Below are positions 17,295-27,470 of a DNA stretch of 64,000 nucleotides, in pieces. Origin of the DNA: DASPPM01 sp052143835 (GTDB lineage Bacteria > Pseudomonadota > Alphaproteobacteria > JACZXZ01); contig JBKQRV010000005.1 of NCBI GenBank assembly GCA_052143835.1, positions 3,537 to 67,536 on the forward strand, given 5' to 3'. How positions within the stretch are numbered: the stretch's first letter is position 1; each line of letters starts with the position of its first letter. A program made the translations under genes and the position numbers. Below the pieces are notes generated by a model. The model saw nothing but the letters and a program-made list of their open reading frames with translations. It was not told the DNA's origin and ran no database searches.

Positions 17295-17744
17295 TCAATG
17301 CTTCGCTGCTCCCCCGCCATAGAGCGTCCGCGCGCGCTCCTCGAAGGCACGGACCATCCGCCGTACCGCCTCGTTGAAGAGGAGCGCCATCGCCCTTTGC
17401 AAGATGCGCGAGTGAAATTCGAAGTCGACGTAGAAATCGATGACGCAGGTGCCGTCCGGCTGGCGCTCGAAGATCCAGTGATTGTTGAGATACTTGAACG
17501 GCCCCTCGTGATAGGTGACATCGATGCGATCGGGCTGCTTCAGCACCACGCGCGAGGTGAAGCGCTCGCGGATCATCTTCCAGCCGATCACGAGGTCGGC
17601 GACGATCACCTCGCCCTCGCGCTTGCGGATGCGCGCGGCACGGCACCAGGGCAGGAACTCCGGGTAGCGCTCGATGTCGGCGACCAGGACGAAGAGCTGG
17701 TCCTGCCGATAGGGCAGATGGCGCCGCTCGGCATGGGTCGGCAT
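17295..17744 (-). CDS. ratA: RatA/Coq10-type START-domain protein
   Basis: A 149-residue polyketide cyclase/START-like protein. Hallmarks are the N-terminal HAERRHLPYRQDQLF, DIERYPEFLPWCRAARI and the C-terminal helix ALLFNEAVRRMVRAFEERA. Family members are linked to ubiquinone binding (Coq10) or, in E. coli, to ribosome subunit association (RatA). In alphaproteobacteria this gene commonly sits next to lipA, as here (17-base gap, same strand), and the Coq10-like role is the more likely one. The ATG at 17744 was chosen because the frame upstream is the antisense-free overlap of lipA in another phase and has no similarity. Confidence 0.88.
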   Translation of the reverse strand: MPTHAERRHLPYRQDQLFVLVADIERYPEFLPWCRAARIRKREGEVIVADLVIGWKMIRERFTSRVVLKQPDRIDVTYHEGPFKYLNNHWIFERQPDGTCVIDFYVDFEFHSRILQRAMALLFNEAVRRMVRAFEERARTLYGGGAAKH

Positions 17745-17761
17745 CGCCCGCCCGCCCGCGC

Positions 17762-18706
17762 CTAGCGAGAGGCGAGCAAGCGATCGCGCGCCTGGCGCAA
17801 GCGGATGAAGTCGTCGCCCGCGTGATAGGAGGAGCGCGTGAGCGGCGAGCTCGCCACCATGAGGAAGCCCTTGCCGAAAGCCATCGCCTTCAAGGCCGCG
17901 AACTCCTCGGGAGCGACGAAGCGGGCGATCGGCGCGTGCTTGGGGGTCGGCTGCAGATATTGGCCGATGGTGAGAAAATCCACCTCGGCGCTGCGCAGAT
18001 CGTCCATCACCTGATGGACCTCCTCCTTGCTCTCGCCCAAGCCCACCATGAGGCCCGACTTGGTGAAGATGGCGGGGTCGAGCTCCTTGACGTGCTGCAG
18101 GAGGCGCAAGGAGGCGAAGTAGCGCGCCCCCGGCCGGATCGTGGGATAGAGCCGCGGCACGGTCTCGAGATTGTGGTTGTAGACGTCGGGCTTGGCCGCG
18201 ACCACGATCTCGGCGGCGCCCGACTTCCTCAAGAAATCGGGGGTCAGGACCTCGATGGTGGTGCCGGATGCTGCCTCGCGGATGGCATGGATCGTTGCGG
18301 CGAAATGCCCGGCCCCGCCGTCGGGCAGGTCGTCGCGGTCGACCGAGGTGACCACGATGTGCGAGAGGCCGAGTGCGGCGACCGCCTCGCCGACATGGGC
18401 GGGCTCGTGCGGGTCGAGCCGGTCCGGCAGCCCGGTCGCGACGTTGCAGAAGGCGCACGCGCGCGTGCACACGCTGCCGAGGATCATCACGGTAGCGTGG
18501 CGCTTGGCCCAGCATTCGCCGATGTTGGGGCAGGCCGCCTCCTCGCACACCGTGTTGAGACGGTGCTCGCGCATGAGCTTGCGCGTCTCGTGGTACTCGC
18601 GGGAGACCGGCGCCTTGACGCGGATCCACGCCGGCTTGCGCGGAATGGGATGGTCGGGCCGGTTGACCTTCTCGGGGTGGCGCGGGCGGGGAGTCTCGAC
18701 CGTCAT
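17762..18706 (-). CDS. lipA: Lipoyl synthase
   Basis: Radical SAM enzyme that inserts two sulfurs into octanoyl-lysine on lipoyl domains. It shows the auxiliary-cluster motif CEEAACPNIGEC (C54, C59, C65) and the radical-SAM CTRACAFC (C80, C84, C87). The RSSYHA-type C-terminal serine motif is present as LTRSSYHAGDDF. The 314-residue length is normal. It lies downstream of the pyruvate dehydrogenase genes, whose E2 and E1 beta lipoyl domains, both encoded here, are its substrates. Confidence 0.97.
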   Translation of the reverse strand: MTVETPRPRHPEKVNRPDHPIPRKPAWIRVKAPVSREYHETRKLMREHRLNTVCEEAACPNIGECWAKRHATVMILGSVCTRACAFCNVATGLPDRLDPHEPAHVGEAVAALGLSHIVVTSVDRDDLPDGGAGHFAATIHAIREAASGTTIEVLTPDFLRKSGAAEIVVAAKPDVYNHNLETVPRLYPTIRPGARYFASLRLLQHVKELDPAIFTKSGLMVGLGESKEEVHQVMDDLRSAEVDFLTIGQYLQPTPKHAPIARFVAPEEFAALKAMAFGKGFLMVASSPLTRSSYHAGDDFIRLRQARDRLLASR

Positions 18707-18709
18707 GAG

Positions 18710-18967
18710 CTATGCGCCTCTGAGCGTCACGCGGCCGAAGATCTTGCGCGCGCGCAGGTCCGCCTCGACGTCTTCCACCAGCTTGTCGCAGGCGGCCTGG
18801 TTATAGCCGGGCCGGGCCGCATCGAGCACCAGGCTGGTCTCGACCACGGTGACGACGTCCCAGCTTCCGTCCGCATTGGGCTGGAGGGCGGTGAAAATGC
18901 GCTTGACGGAGGCGTTGCCCCTGAGGCCCGCCTCCTCCATTGCCACGCTCGGAACGATGATTTTCAC
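18710..18967 (-). CDS. Small conserved-looking protein between lpdA and lipA
   Basis: An 85-residue frame starting with GTG at 18967, preceded by a GGTGAGAG purine-rich stretch, and ending three bases before the lipA start. The protein begins MKIIVPSVAMEEAGLRG and contains a TVVETSLVLDAARPGYNQAACDKLVEDVEADLRARK-type helix (pattern: a strand, then an acidic amphipathic helix). I do not recognise the family. Its tight packing between two genes of the same operon and its balanced composition support a real gene. It has no signal peptide or membrane segment. Confidence 0.6.
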   Translation of the reverse strand: MKIIVPSVAMEEAGLRGNASVKRIFTALQPNADGSWDVVTVVETSLVLDAARPGYNQAACDKLVEDVEADLRARKIFGRVTLRGA

Positions 18968-18996
18968 GCTCTCACCCGCATCGCCGGACCGACCGT

Positions 18997-20403
18997 CTAG
19001 AAGTGGATCGCGCGGCCGTACGCGTCAAGCACCGCCTCATGCATCATTTCGCTCAAGGTCGGGTGCGGGAAGACGGCGCGAATGAGCTCGACCTCGGTCG
19101 ATTCGAGCGTCTTGGCGATGCCGTAGCCCTGGATGAGCTCGGTCACCTCGGCGCCGATCATGTGCGCGCCCAGAAGCTCGCCCGTCTTGGCGTCGAACAC
19201 AGTCTTGACCATGCCGTCCGGCTCGCCGAGTGCGATCGCCTTGCCGTTCCCCACGAAGGGGAAATGGCCGACCTTGACTTGATGGCCCTTGGCCTTGGCC
19301 GCCGTTTCGGTCAATCCCACGCTTGCCACTTGCGGCATGCAGTAGGTGCAGCCCGGCACGGTCGCGACATCGAGCGGATGCACGTCATTCAGGCCGGCGA
19401 TCTTCTCGACGCAAATAACGCCCTCGTGGCTCGCCTTGTGCGCGAGCCAAGGCGGTCCCACCAGATCGCCGATCGCGTAGACCCCAGGCTCTCCGGTCTC
19501 GAGCCACTCGTTCACCACCACGTGCGTCTTCTCGACCTTCACCTTGGTGCCCTCGAGCCCGATGTTCTCCACATTGCCCGCGATGCCGATGGCGAGGATG
19601 ACGCGCTCGAAGGTGGCTTCGCGCGTCTTGCCGCCCGCCTCGATCGTGGCGCTGACGCTTTCGGCTCCCTTCTTGAGCGTCTTCACGGAAGCGCTCGTGT
19701 GGATCTTCATCCCTTGCTTCTCGAAAGCCTTCTGCGCAAAGGCGGAGATCTCCTCGTCCTCCACGGGCAGGATGCGCGGCAGCACCTCGACCACCGTGAC
19801 CTCGGCACCGAAGGTGCGATAGAAGCTCGCGAACTCGATGCCGATGGCGCCCGAGCCGATGACCAGGAGCGATTTCGGCAGCGCCGGCGGCACCATCGCC
19901 TCCTTGTAGGTCCATACCAGCTTGCCGTCGGGCTCGAGGCCGGGCAGAGCGCGCGCGCGCGCGCCCGTCGCGAGCACGATATGCTTGGCCGCAAGCTCGG
20001 CCACGCCCTTGCCGTCCTTGGTTACCGCTAGCTTGCCCGCACCCGCGAGCTTGCCGTGGCCGTCGAAGACGCGGACCTTGTTCTTGTTAAGCAGAAACTT
20101 GACCCCGTTCGAGAGGCGGGCCGCCACCTTGCGCGAGCGCTCGACGACCTTCTTGGTGTCGTAGGCGACGTTCTCTGCGCTCAAGCCGAACTCGTCGGCG
20201 TGCTTCATGAGGTGATAGACCTCGGCCGAGCGCAAAAGGGCCTTGGTCGGGATGCAGCCCCAATTGAGGCAGATGCCGCCCAAATGCTCGCGCTCGACCA
20301 CGGCCGCCTTCATGCCGAGCTGGGCCGCGCGGATGGCGGCGACATAGCCCCCCGGCCCGCCGCCCACGATGATGATGTCGAAGGAAGTGGAAGGATCGGC
20401 CAT
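18997..20403 (-). CDS. lpdA: Dihydrolipoyl dehydrogenase (E3)
   Basis: Flavoprotein that reoxidises dihydrolipoyl groups of E2 with NAD+. It has the FAD-binding IIVGGGPGGYVAA, the redox-active disulfide GGICLNWGCIPTK (C45, C50), an NAD-binding GSGAIGIEFASFY, and the C-terminal dimer-interface region with the active-site base in the AVFPHPTLSEMMHE segment. The length of 468 residues is typical. It follows pdhC by nine bases on the same strand, which completes a pdhA-pdhB-pdhC-lpdA operon. Confidence 0.97.
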   Translation of the reverse strand: MADPSTSFDIIIVGGGPGGYVAAIRAAQLGMKAAVVEREHLGGICLNWGCIPTKALLRSAEVYHLMKHADEFGLSAENVAYDTKKVVERSRKVAARLSNGVKFLLNKNKVRVFDGHGKLAGAGKLAVTKDGKGVAELAAKHIVLATGARARALPGLEPDGKLVWTYKEAMVPPALPKSLLVIGSGAIGIEFASFYRTFGAEVTVVEVLPRILPVEDEEISAFAQKAFEKQGMKIHTSASVKTLKKGAESVSATIEAGGKTREATFERVILAIGIAGNVENIGLEGTKVKVEKTHVVVNEWLETGEPGVYAIGDLVGPPWLAHKASHEGVICVEKIAGLNDVHPLDVATVPGCTYCMPQVASVGLTETAAKAKGHQVKVGHFPFVGNGKAIALGEPDGMVKTVFDAKTGELLGAHMIGAEVTELIQGYGIAKTLESTEVELIRAVFPHPTLSEMMHEAVLDAYGRAIHF

Positions 20404-20412
20404 GAGTCGTCC

Positions 20413-21735
20413 TCAGAGCAGCATCGTCAGCGGGTCTTCGATGAGCTTCTTATAGGCGGCGAGGAACTCGGCGGCGATGACGCCGTCCACCACCCGGTGG
20501 TCGACGGAGAGCGTCGAGGTCATCACCGTGGCGATGGCAAGCGCACCCTCCTTCACGACGGCGCGCTGCTCGCCGGCCCCTACCGCGAGGATCACGCCTT
20601 GCGGCGGATTGAGCACGGCGGCGAACTCGCGGATGCCGTACATGCCCAGGTTCGAGATCGAGAAGGTGCCGCCCTGAAACTCCTCCGGCTTGAGCTTGCC
20701 CTCTCGCGCGCGCGCGGCGAGCTCCTTCATCTCGTTCGAGATCTCGGCCAGGCCCTTTTGGTCGGCGCCCCGGATCACGGGCGTGATCAGGCCGTTCGGA
20801 ATCGCGACGGCGACCGAGATATCGGCGCGGGCGTAGAGCCGCACCGCCTCCTCCGTCCAGGACGCATTCGCCGCCGGCACCTTGCGCAACGCCAACGCCG
20901 CCGCCCGGATCACGAAGTCGTTGACCGAGAGCTTGTAGCCGCCCTTTCCTTCCGGCGCCCTGGCATTGAGCGCCTGGCGCGCCTTGAGAAGCGCGTCGAT
21001 TTCGCAATCGATCGAGATATAGAAATGCGGCTGCTGCTGCTTCGCCTCGGTGAGCCGGCGCGCGATGATCTTGCGTATCGTGCTGTGCGGCACCTCGCGG
21101 TAGGGTGCTGCGCCCGGGAGCTCGACCGTGGGTGCCGGCCGCGCCGCCGCTGGGGGTGCCGCTGCCGCGGCGCGTGGCGGTGCCGGAGCGCCCTTGGCGA
21201 GGCTCGCCTCGATGTCGGCGCGCACGATGCGCCCATGCGGGCCGCTCCCACGCAAGTTTGCGAGATCGAGACCGGCCTGCTGCGCCATGCGGCGCGCGAG
21301 CGGGCTGGCAACGACCCGGTCCTGGCCATTGCCGCGCTCGGCCGCCGGCGGCGCCGCCGGTGCCGGTGCTGCCGCGGCACTTGGCGCCGGCTTGGCCGCC
21401 GGCGCTGCCGCAGCCGGAGCCGCCGCTTGCGGCGCGCTGGGGGCAGGCTTAGGCGGCGCTGTCGCTGCCGCCGCGAGCGCCTTGGCGTCCTCGCCCTCGG
21501 CGAGCAGAAGTGCGATCGGCGTGTTGACCTTGACCCCGTCCGTGCCCTCGGCGACGAGCAGCTTGCCGATGGTGCCCTCATCCACCGCCTCGACCTCCAT
21601 GGTCGCCTTGTCCGTCTCGATCTCGGCCAGCGCGTCGCCGGCGCGCACCTCCTCGCCCTCCTTCTTGAGCCACTTCGCGAGCTTGCCCTCCGTCATGGTG
21701 GGCGAGAGGGCTGGCATCAGGATTTGCGTCGGCAT
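20413..21735 (-). CDS. pdhC: Dihydrolipoamide acetyltransferase (E2 of pyruvate dehydrogenase)
   Basis: Core acyltransferase of the complex. From the ATG at 21735 it has 440 residues. A single lipoyl domain has lipoyl-Lys K43 in EIETDKATME. A long Ala/Pro-rich linker follows. The peripheral subunit-binding domain is VVASPLARRMAQQAGLDL, and the catalytic domain ends with the active-site motif SVDHRVVDG. The start is supported by the conserved MPTQILMPALSPTMTEG. Frames extending to 21855 are not homologous. It sits between pdhB (37-base gap) and lpdA. Confidence 0.96.
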   Translation of the reverse strand: MPTQILMPALSPTMTEGKLAKWLKKEGEEVRAGDALAEIETDKATMEVEAVDEGTIGKLLVAEGTDGVKVNTPIALLLAEGEDAKALAAAATAPPKPAPSAPQAAAPAAAAPAAKPAPSAAAAPAPAAPPAAERGNGQDRVVASPLARRMAQQAGLDLANLRGSGPHGRIVRADIEASLAKGAPAPPRAAAAAPPAAARPAPTVELPGAAPYREVPHSTIRKIIARRLTEAKQQQPHFYISIDCEIDALLKARQALNARAPEGKGGYKLSVNDFVIRAAALALRKVPAANASWTEEAVRLYARADISVAVAIPNGLITPVIRGADQKGLAEISNEMKELAARAREGKLKPEEFQGGTFSISNLGMYGIREFAAVLNPPQGVILAVGAGEQRAVVKEGALAIATVMTSTLSVDHRVVDGVIAAEFLAAYKKLIEDPLTMLL

Positions 21736-21772
21736 GAGCTTTCCCTCGGATGGACAGCGGGCGCGCGTGCGC

Positions 21773-23179
<1,407 letters not shown>

Positions 23180-23200
23180 GTCGGTCCTCCCTCCGTCCGC

Positions 23201-24211
23201 TCAAGCCGGCGCCAGCACGTCGGTATAGAGCTCGCCGGGATCGGGCTCCGGGCTCTGCTGGGCGAAGTCCGCGGCAGCCTGGATGATGTCCTTGACCTCC
23301 CGATCGATCTTCTTGAGGCCCTCCTCGTCGGTCACCCCTTCCGCCTCGAGGCGCTGGCGCAGGCGATCGATCGGATCGCGCTCCTGGCGCATGCGCTGCA
23401 CCTCCTCCTTGGAGCGGTACTTCGCGGGATCGGACATGGAGTGCCCGCGGTAGCGGTAGGTGATCATCTCGAGGATGTAGGGACCCTTGCCGGCGCGGGC
23501 CTGCTCGACCGCCTTCTCACCCGCGGCCTTGACCGCGACGACGTCCATGCCGTCGACCACCTCGCCCGGGATGCCGTAGGGCGCGCCGCGGTGGTAGAAA
23601 TCGGTGCGGGCGGAGGCGCGCTCGATCGAGGTGCCCATGCCGTATTTGTTGTTCTCGATCACAAAGACGACCGGCAACTTCCAAAGACCCGCCATATTGA
23701 AGGCCTCGCCGACCTGGCCTTGATTGACCGCACCGTCGCCGAGATAGGTGAACGAGACCTTGGGCTCGTTGCGGTATTTGAAGGCGAAGGCGAGCCCGGC
23801 ACCGATGGGCACTTGGGCGCCGACGATGCCGTGTCCGCCGAAGAAGTTGGCCTCCCGGCTGAACATGTGCATCGAGCCGCCCTTGCCTTTGGAATAGCCC
23901 GTGCGCCGGCCGGTCAGCTCCGCCATCACCCCTTTCGGGTCCATCCCGCACGCCAGCATGTGGCCGTGATCGCGGTAGCTCGTTATCACCGCATCGCCCG
24001 GCCGGCTCGCAGCCTGCAAGCCCACCACCACGGCTTCCTGCCCGATATAGAGGTGGCAGAAGCCGCCGATGAGACCCATGCCGTACATCTGACCCGCCTT
24101 CTCCTCGAAGCGGCGGATCAACAGCATCTCGCGGTAGAGGGTGATGAGCTCCTCGGCCGCAGCGCTCTTCGCCCGCGGCTTGGCGCGCGTGGTCTTGGCG
24201 TTCGCCATCAC
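23201..24211 (-). CDS. pdhA: Pyruvate dehydrogenase E1 alpha
   Basis: Thiamine-diphosphate-binding subunit of E1; it decarboxylates pyruvate and, with E1 beta, acylates the lipoyl arm. The TPP motif is GDGAVNQGQVGEAFNMA ending in IENN. Other marks are the N-terminal helix YREMLLIRRFEEKAGQMYG and the phosphorylation-loop region YRYRGHSMSDPAKYR. The length is 336 residues. Two adjacent ATGs (24211 and 24208) could start it. It is the first gene of the pdh operon, so the promoter should lie in 24212-24496. Confidence 0.97.
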   Translation of the reverse strand: MMANAKTTRAKPRAKSAAAEELITLYREMLLIRRFEEKAGQMYGMGLIGGFCHLYIGQEAVVVGLQAASRPGDAVITSYRDHGHMLACGMDPKGVMAELTGRRTGYSKGKGGSMHMFSREANFFGGHGIVGAQVPIGAGLAFAFKYRNEPKVSFTYLGDGAVNQGQVGEAFNMAGLWKLPVVFVIENNKYGMGTSIERASARTDFYHRGAPYGIPGEVVDGMDVVAVKAAGEKAVEQARAGKGPYILEMITYRYRGHSMSDPAKYRSKEEVQRMRQERDPIDRLRQRLEAEGVTDEEGLKKIDREVKDIIQAAADFAQQSPEPDPGELYTDVLAPA

Positions 24212-24496
24212 GTCATCCTTCGGCTGATCCTCGGAAAAACGAGTTGCGACCGGCTCTGCGGCCGCCTCCCTAGCTCCTTTGACTAGTAGCCCGGAGAGAT
24301 GACGTTTTCAAGGAACCGGGTGCCGAAAAATGCTTCTATTGCAATGCACAATGCCGTTTTAACTGCATTTCGGTTAACAAGCGGTGATACCAGCCCGGAA
24401 GGTGGCATGCGAGGCAACCCTCGACGAGCGCATGCCTGTCCCGCCGCAAGGCGGCTTTGCTACGAGAAGGCGATGCTGTGATTTGGACGACGCAGC
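24212..24496. other. Non-coding region upstream of pdhA
   Basis: This is a 285-base stretch with no credible gene, AT-richer in its middle (about 24300-24380). It is the expected place of the pdhA promoter and of any terminator for the ftsB-like gene. A small hairpin CCGCAAGGCGG occurs near 24440, but no T-run follows on either strand, so I do not call a terminator. Confidence 0.4.
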
Positions 24497-24826
24497 CTAA
24501 GGCTTGGCGTCCGGCTTGGGCAGCATGATGACGAGCTCGTCGGGCCGGCCGAAATTGAGCAGCACGCGCGCACGCTCCTCGAGCATGTCAGGATCGAGGC
24601 TTTCGGGTCGCAGGTGTGCGACCCGCTCCTCGAGGCCGGCGCGCTGGCTGTTGAGTGCCGCGAGCGTCGCGTCCGCGAGCTCGATCTTCTGGCGCAGTCC
24701 CCACCAGGCATTGAGCCCGCGATCTCCCTCGACGGCGTGATAGGCGAAGTAGGCGGTAAGGCACGCCAACACGAGCTGGGCCGAGATGCCGGGAAGCCGC
24801 TTGGTGATCTCGCGCGTGAGGCTCAT
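24497..24826 (-). CDS. FtsB/DivIC-type septum formation initiator
   Basis: A bitopic membrane protein of 109 residues. It has a short cytosolic N-terminus, one hydrophobic segment (LVLACLTAYFAYHAV), then a periplasmic coiled coil (LRQKIELADATLAALNSQRAGLEERVAHL) and the C-terminal patch LEERARVLLNFGRPDE typical of FtsB/DivIC. Such proteins join FtsL and FtsQ in the divisome. The location between eno and pdhA is the usual one in alphaproteobacteria, which strengthens the call. Confidence 0.88.
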   Translation of the reverse strand: MSLTREITKRLPGISAQLVLACLTAYFAYHAVEGDRGLNAWWGLRQKIELADATLAALNSQRAGLEERVAHLRPESLDPDMLEERARVLLNFGRPDELVIMLPKPDAKP

Positions 24827-25020
24827 GACAAGAAGCGAATCACAGGAGATTCACGCCGGTCAATAGGCAAATCAAGAGTCTGCCCGATTTTCGCGCGTGA
24901 GCCGCCGATTTCCGTCGATCTTCGCCGCTGCGGCGGCAAGTCCGCGGCGAAAGACTCCGGCGGAGCGAGCCAGCGCCGCCGAACCGCGCCCGAGTCGCGA
25001 TCGCGACGGTGCGCCGCGTC

Positions 25021-26295
25021 TCAACGCCGCACGCTTCTGCCGGCGTAGCGGGCCGCCGGGCCCAACTCCTCCTCGATGCGGATGAGCTGGTTGTATTTGG
25101 CGAGACGTTCGGAGCGCGTGAGCGATCCCGTCTTGATCTGGCCGCAGTTGGTGGCGACCGCCAAGTCGGCGATGGTGGTGTCCTCGGTTTCGCCCGAGCG
25201 GTGCGAGATGACCACCCGGTAGCCCGCGTGCTGGGCGATTTCGACGGTTTCGAGCGTCTCGGAAAGGGTGCCGATCTGGTTCAGCTTGACGAGGATGGCG
25301 TTGGCCAGGCCCTTCTCGATGCCCGCGCGCAGGCGCGCCGGGTTGGTCACGAAGATATCGTCCCCGACGATTTGAATCTTCTTGCCGAGTGCGGCGGTGA
25401 GCTCGGCCCAGCCGGCAAAATCGCCTTCGGCCATGCCGTCCTCGAGCGAGATGATCGGATAGCGGCGCACGAGCGCCTCGTAGTACTTGACCATGCCGGC
25501 GGCATCGAGCTTCTTGCCCTCGCCTTCCAGCACGTATTTGCCCTTGCGGTGAAACTCGTTCGCCGCCGCATCGAGGGCCAAGGCGATCTCCTCGCCCGGG
25601 CGATAGCCGGCCGCCTCGATCGCCTTCACGATGAAGCCGAGCGCCTCATCGGCACTCTTGAGGTTGGGCGCCATGCCGCCCTCGTCGCCGACATTGGTAT
25701 TGTGGCCCGCCTCCTTGAGCCGCTTCTTGAGCGCCTGGAAGACCTCGGAGCCCATGCGCACGGCGTCGGCCACGCTCGCGGCCGAGAGCGGCATGATCAT
25801 GAACTCCTGGATGTCGATCGCGTTGTCCGCGTGCGCGCCGCCGTTGACGATGTTCATTTGCGGCACGGGAAGGGTGCGCGCCGAGACCCCGCCGATGTAG
25901 CGGTAGAGCGGCAAGCCGCGCTCCTCGGCGGCGGCGCGCGCGGCGGCGAGGCTCACGCCCAGGATGGCGTTGGCGCCGAGCCGGCTCTTGTTGGGCGTGC
26001 CGTCGAGCTTGATCATGAGGTGGTCGAGATGCTCCTGCTCCTCGGCCTCGAGGCCGGAGAGCGCGTCGAAGATCTCGCCCTCGACCGCGACGATCGCCTG
26101 GAGCACGCCCTTGCCGCCGTAGCGCGCCTTGTCGCCGTCGCGCAGCTCGACCGCCTCGTGCTTACCGGTGGAGGCCCCGGACGGCACCGCGGCGCGGCCG
26201 ATCGTGCCCGTCTCGAGCTCCACATCGACCTCGACGGTCGGATTGCCGCGGCTGTCGAGAATTTCGCGGGCACGGATGTCGGTGATGGCGGTCAT
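25021..26295 (-). CDS. eno: Enolase
   Basis: Glycolytic enzyme converting 2-phosphoglycerate to phosphoenolpyruvate. It has the N-terminal AREILDSRGNPTVEVDV, PSGASTGKHEAVELRDGD, the metal and catalytic region (SLEDGMAEGDFAGW, GDDIFVTN) and SHRSGETEDTTIADLAVA. The length of 424 residues is normal. It is followed on the same strand by the ftsB-like gene and preceded by kdsA, in the common alphaproteobacterial order. Confidence 0.98.
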   Translation of the reverse strand: MTAITDIRAREILDSRGNPTVEVDVELETGTIGRAAVPSGASTGKHEAVELRDGDKARYGGKGVLQAIVAVEGEIFDALSGLEAEEQEHLDHLMIKLDGTPNKSRLGANAILGVSLAAARAAAEERGLPLYRYIGGVSARTLPVPQMNIVNGGAHADNAIDIQEFMIMPLSAASVADAVRMGSEVFQALKKRLKEAGHNTNVGDEGGMAPNLKSADEALGFIVKAIEAAGYRPGEEIALALDAAANEFHRKGKYVLEGEGKKLDAAGMVKYYEALVRRYPIISLEDGMAEGDFAGWAELTAALGKKIQIVGDDIFVTNPARLRAGIEKGLANAILVKLNQIGTLSETLETVEIAQHAGYRVVISHRSGETEDTTIADLAVATNCGQIKTGSLTRSERLAKYNQLIRIEEELGPAARYAGRSVRR

Positions 26296-26405
26296 GACAC
26301 GCTCCCCGAATGGGATGAGGTGCTGCTAAGAGGATTGGCGCGAGAGAGATAGCGACCGCGGCCCGCAGACGCAAGCGGGACGGCAGGCGGCGCTCCGCTT
26401 GCGCG

Positions 26406-27248
26406 TCAAATCTCGATCGGCTTCGCCTTGGCGATGCGGTCGAGCTCGAGCAGGGTTTCGAGCAGCGCCGGCAGGTCCTTGAGCTTGATCATGTTGGGGC
26501 CGTCGGAGGGGGCGTGATCGGGGTCCTGATGCGTCTCCATGAAGAGGGCGGCTATGCCGACCGCCACGGCGGCCCGCGCCAGCACGGGCACGTGCTGCCG
26601 CTCGCCCCCGCTCTTGCTCCCCTGCCCGCCCGGCTGCTGCACCGAGTGGGTGGCGTCGAAAACCACGGGATAGCCCGTCTTCGCCATGATCGGCAGCGCG
26701 CGCATGTCGGAGACGAGCGTGTTGTAGCCGAAGGACACGCCGCGCTCGGTCACGAGCACCTCGTGATTGCCCTCGTGGGTGATCTTGGCGATGACGTTCG
26801 CCATGTCCCAAGGGGCGAGGAACTGCCCCTTCTTGACGTTGATGGCGCGTCCCGTGCGCGCGGCGGCGACCAGGAGATCGGTCTGCCGGCAGAGGTAGGC
26901 AGGAATCTGCAGCACGTCCGCCGCCTGGGCCACGATCGCGCATTGGGGCGGCTCGTGCACGTCGGTCAAGACCGGGATGCCGCGGCTCTCGCGCACCTCG
27001 GCGAGGATGGGCAGGCTCTCGGACAGTCCGAGGCCGCGCGGGCTCGTGAGCGAAGTGCGGTTCGCCTTGTCGAAAGAGGTCTTGTAGATGAGGCCGATGC
27101 CGAGCTTCGCCGCGATCTCCTTGAGGGCGAGCGACATCTCGAGCGCGTGCGCGCGCGACTCGAGCGCGCACGGCCCGGCAATGAGGGTGAGCGGCCGGTC
27201 GTTGCCGATGTTGAGTTCGCCGATGCGCACGTGGCGCGGGGTTGTCAT
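26406..27248 (-). CDS. kdsA: 3-deoxy-D-manno-octulosonate 8-phosphate synthase
   Basis: Condenses phosphoenolpyruvate with arabinose 5-phosphate for the KDO sugar of lipopolysaccharide, which indicates a Gram-negative envelope. From ATG 27248 it has 280 residues. Motifs include IAGPCALESR, YKTSFDKANRTS, TDVHEPPQCA, LCRQTDLLVAAA and VFDATHSVQQPGGQ. The substrate-binding loop has the GGERQHVPVLARAA sequence. The frame extends to 27386 but that part overlaps a repeat element and is not homologous. Confidence 0.97.
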   Translation of the reverse strand: MTTPRHVRIGELNIGNDRPLTLIAGPCALESRAHALEMSLALKEIAAKLGIGLIYKTSFDKANRTSLTSPRGLGLSESLPILAEVRESRGIPVLTDVHEPPQCAIVAQAADVLQIPAYLCRQTDLLVAAARTGRAINVKKGQFLAPWDMANVIAKITHEGNHEVLVTERGVSFGYNTLVSDMRALPIMAKTGYPVVFDATHSVQQPGGQGSKSGGERQHVPVLARAAVAVGIAALFMETHQDPDHAPSDGPNMIKLKDLPALLETLLELDRIAKAKPIEI

Positions 27249-27276
27249 CTGAGGCTCGCTCGTTCGTACCGTGCTA

Positions 27277-27414
27277 TCCCTCACCCTCCCATCGCTCTGC
27301 GATGGGTCCCTCCCTCTCCCGTAAACGGGAGAGGGGATTTGTGCGCGACTTCCCCTCGCCCGCATGCGGGAGAGGGAGGGGCCCATGACCGCAAGGTCAT
27401 GGGAGGGTGAGGGA
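27277..27414. repeat. 138-bp palindromic MITE/REP-like element
   Basis: It is bounded by a perfect 16-base inverted repeat: TCCCTCACCCTCCCAT at 27277-27292 and its complement at 27399-27414. Inside are further hairpins: CCCATCGC/GCGATGGG (27288-27306), CTCTCCCG/CGGGAGAG (27314-27333) and CCCATGACC/GGTCATGGG (27382-27403). It has no coding capacity. It lies in the pyrG-kdsA gap and could act as a transcript-stabilising structure, but it looks like a dispersed repeat. Confidence 0.85.
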
Positions 27415-27470
27415 GCTTGCAGCTCCTAGACTTATACGAAGCCCGGCCGCGCAACCAGCGTAAAGCGCGT

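Noticed and set aside
17745..18629. Extension of the RatA frame upstream over lipA
   Set aside because: It is the lipA coding region read in a different phase. The lipA motifs in its own frame are unambiguous.
27280..27414. Possible CRISPR array in the palindromic kdsA-pyrG gap
   Set aside because: The repeats are nested palindromes of different sequence, not regularly spaced direct repeats with unique spacers. No cas genes are present in the window.
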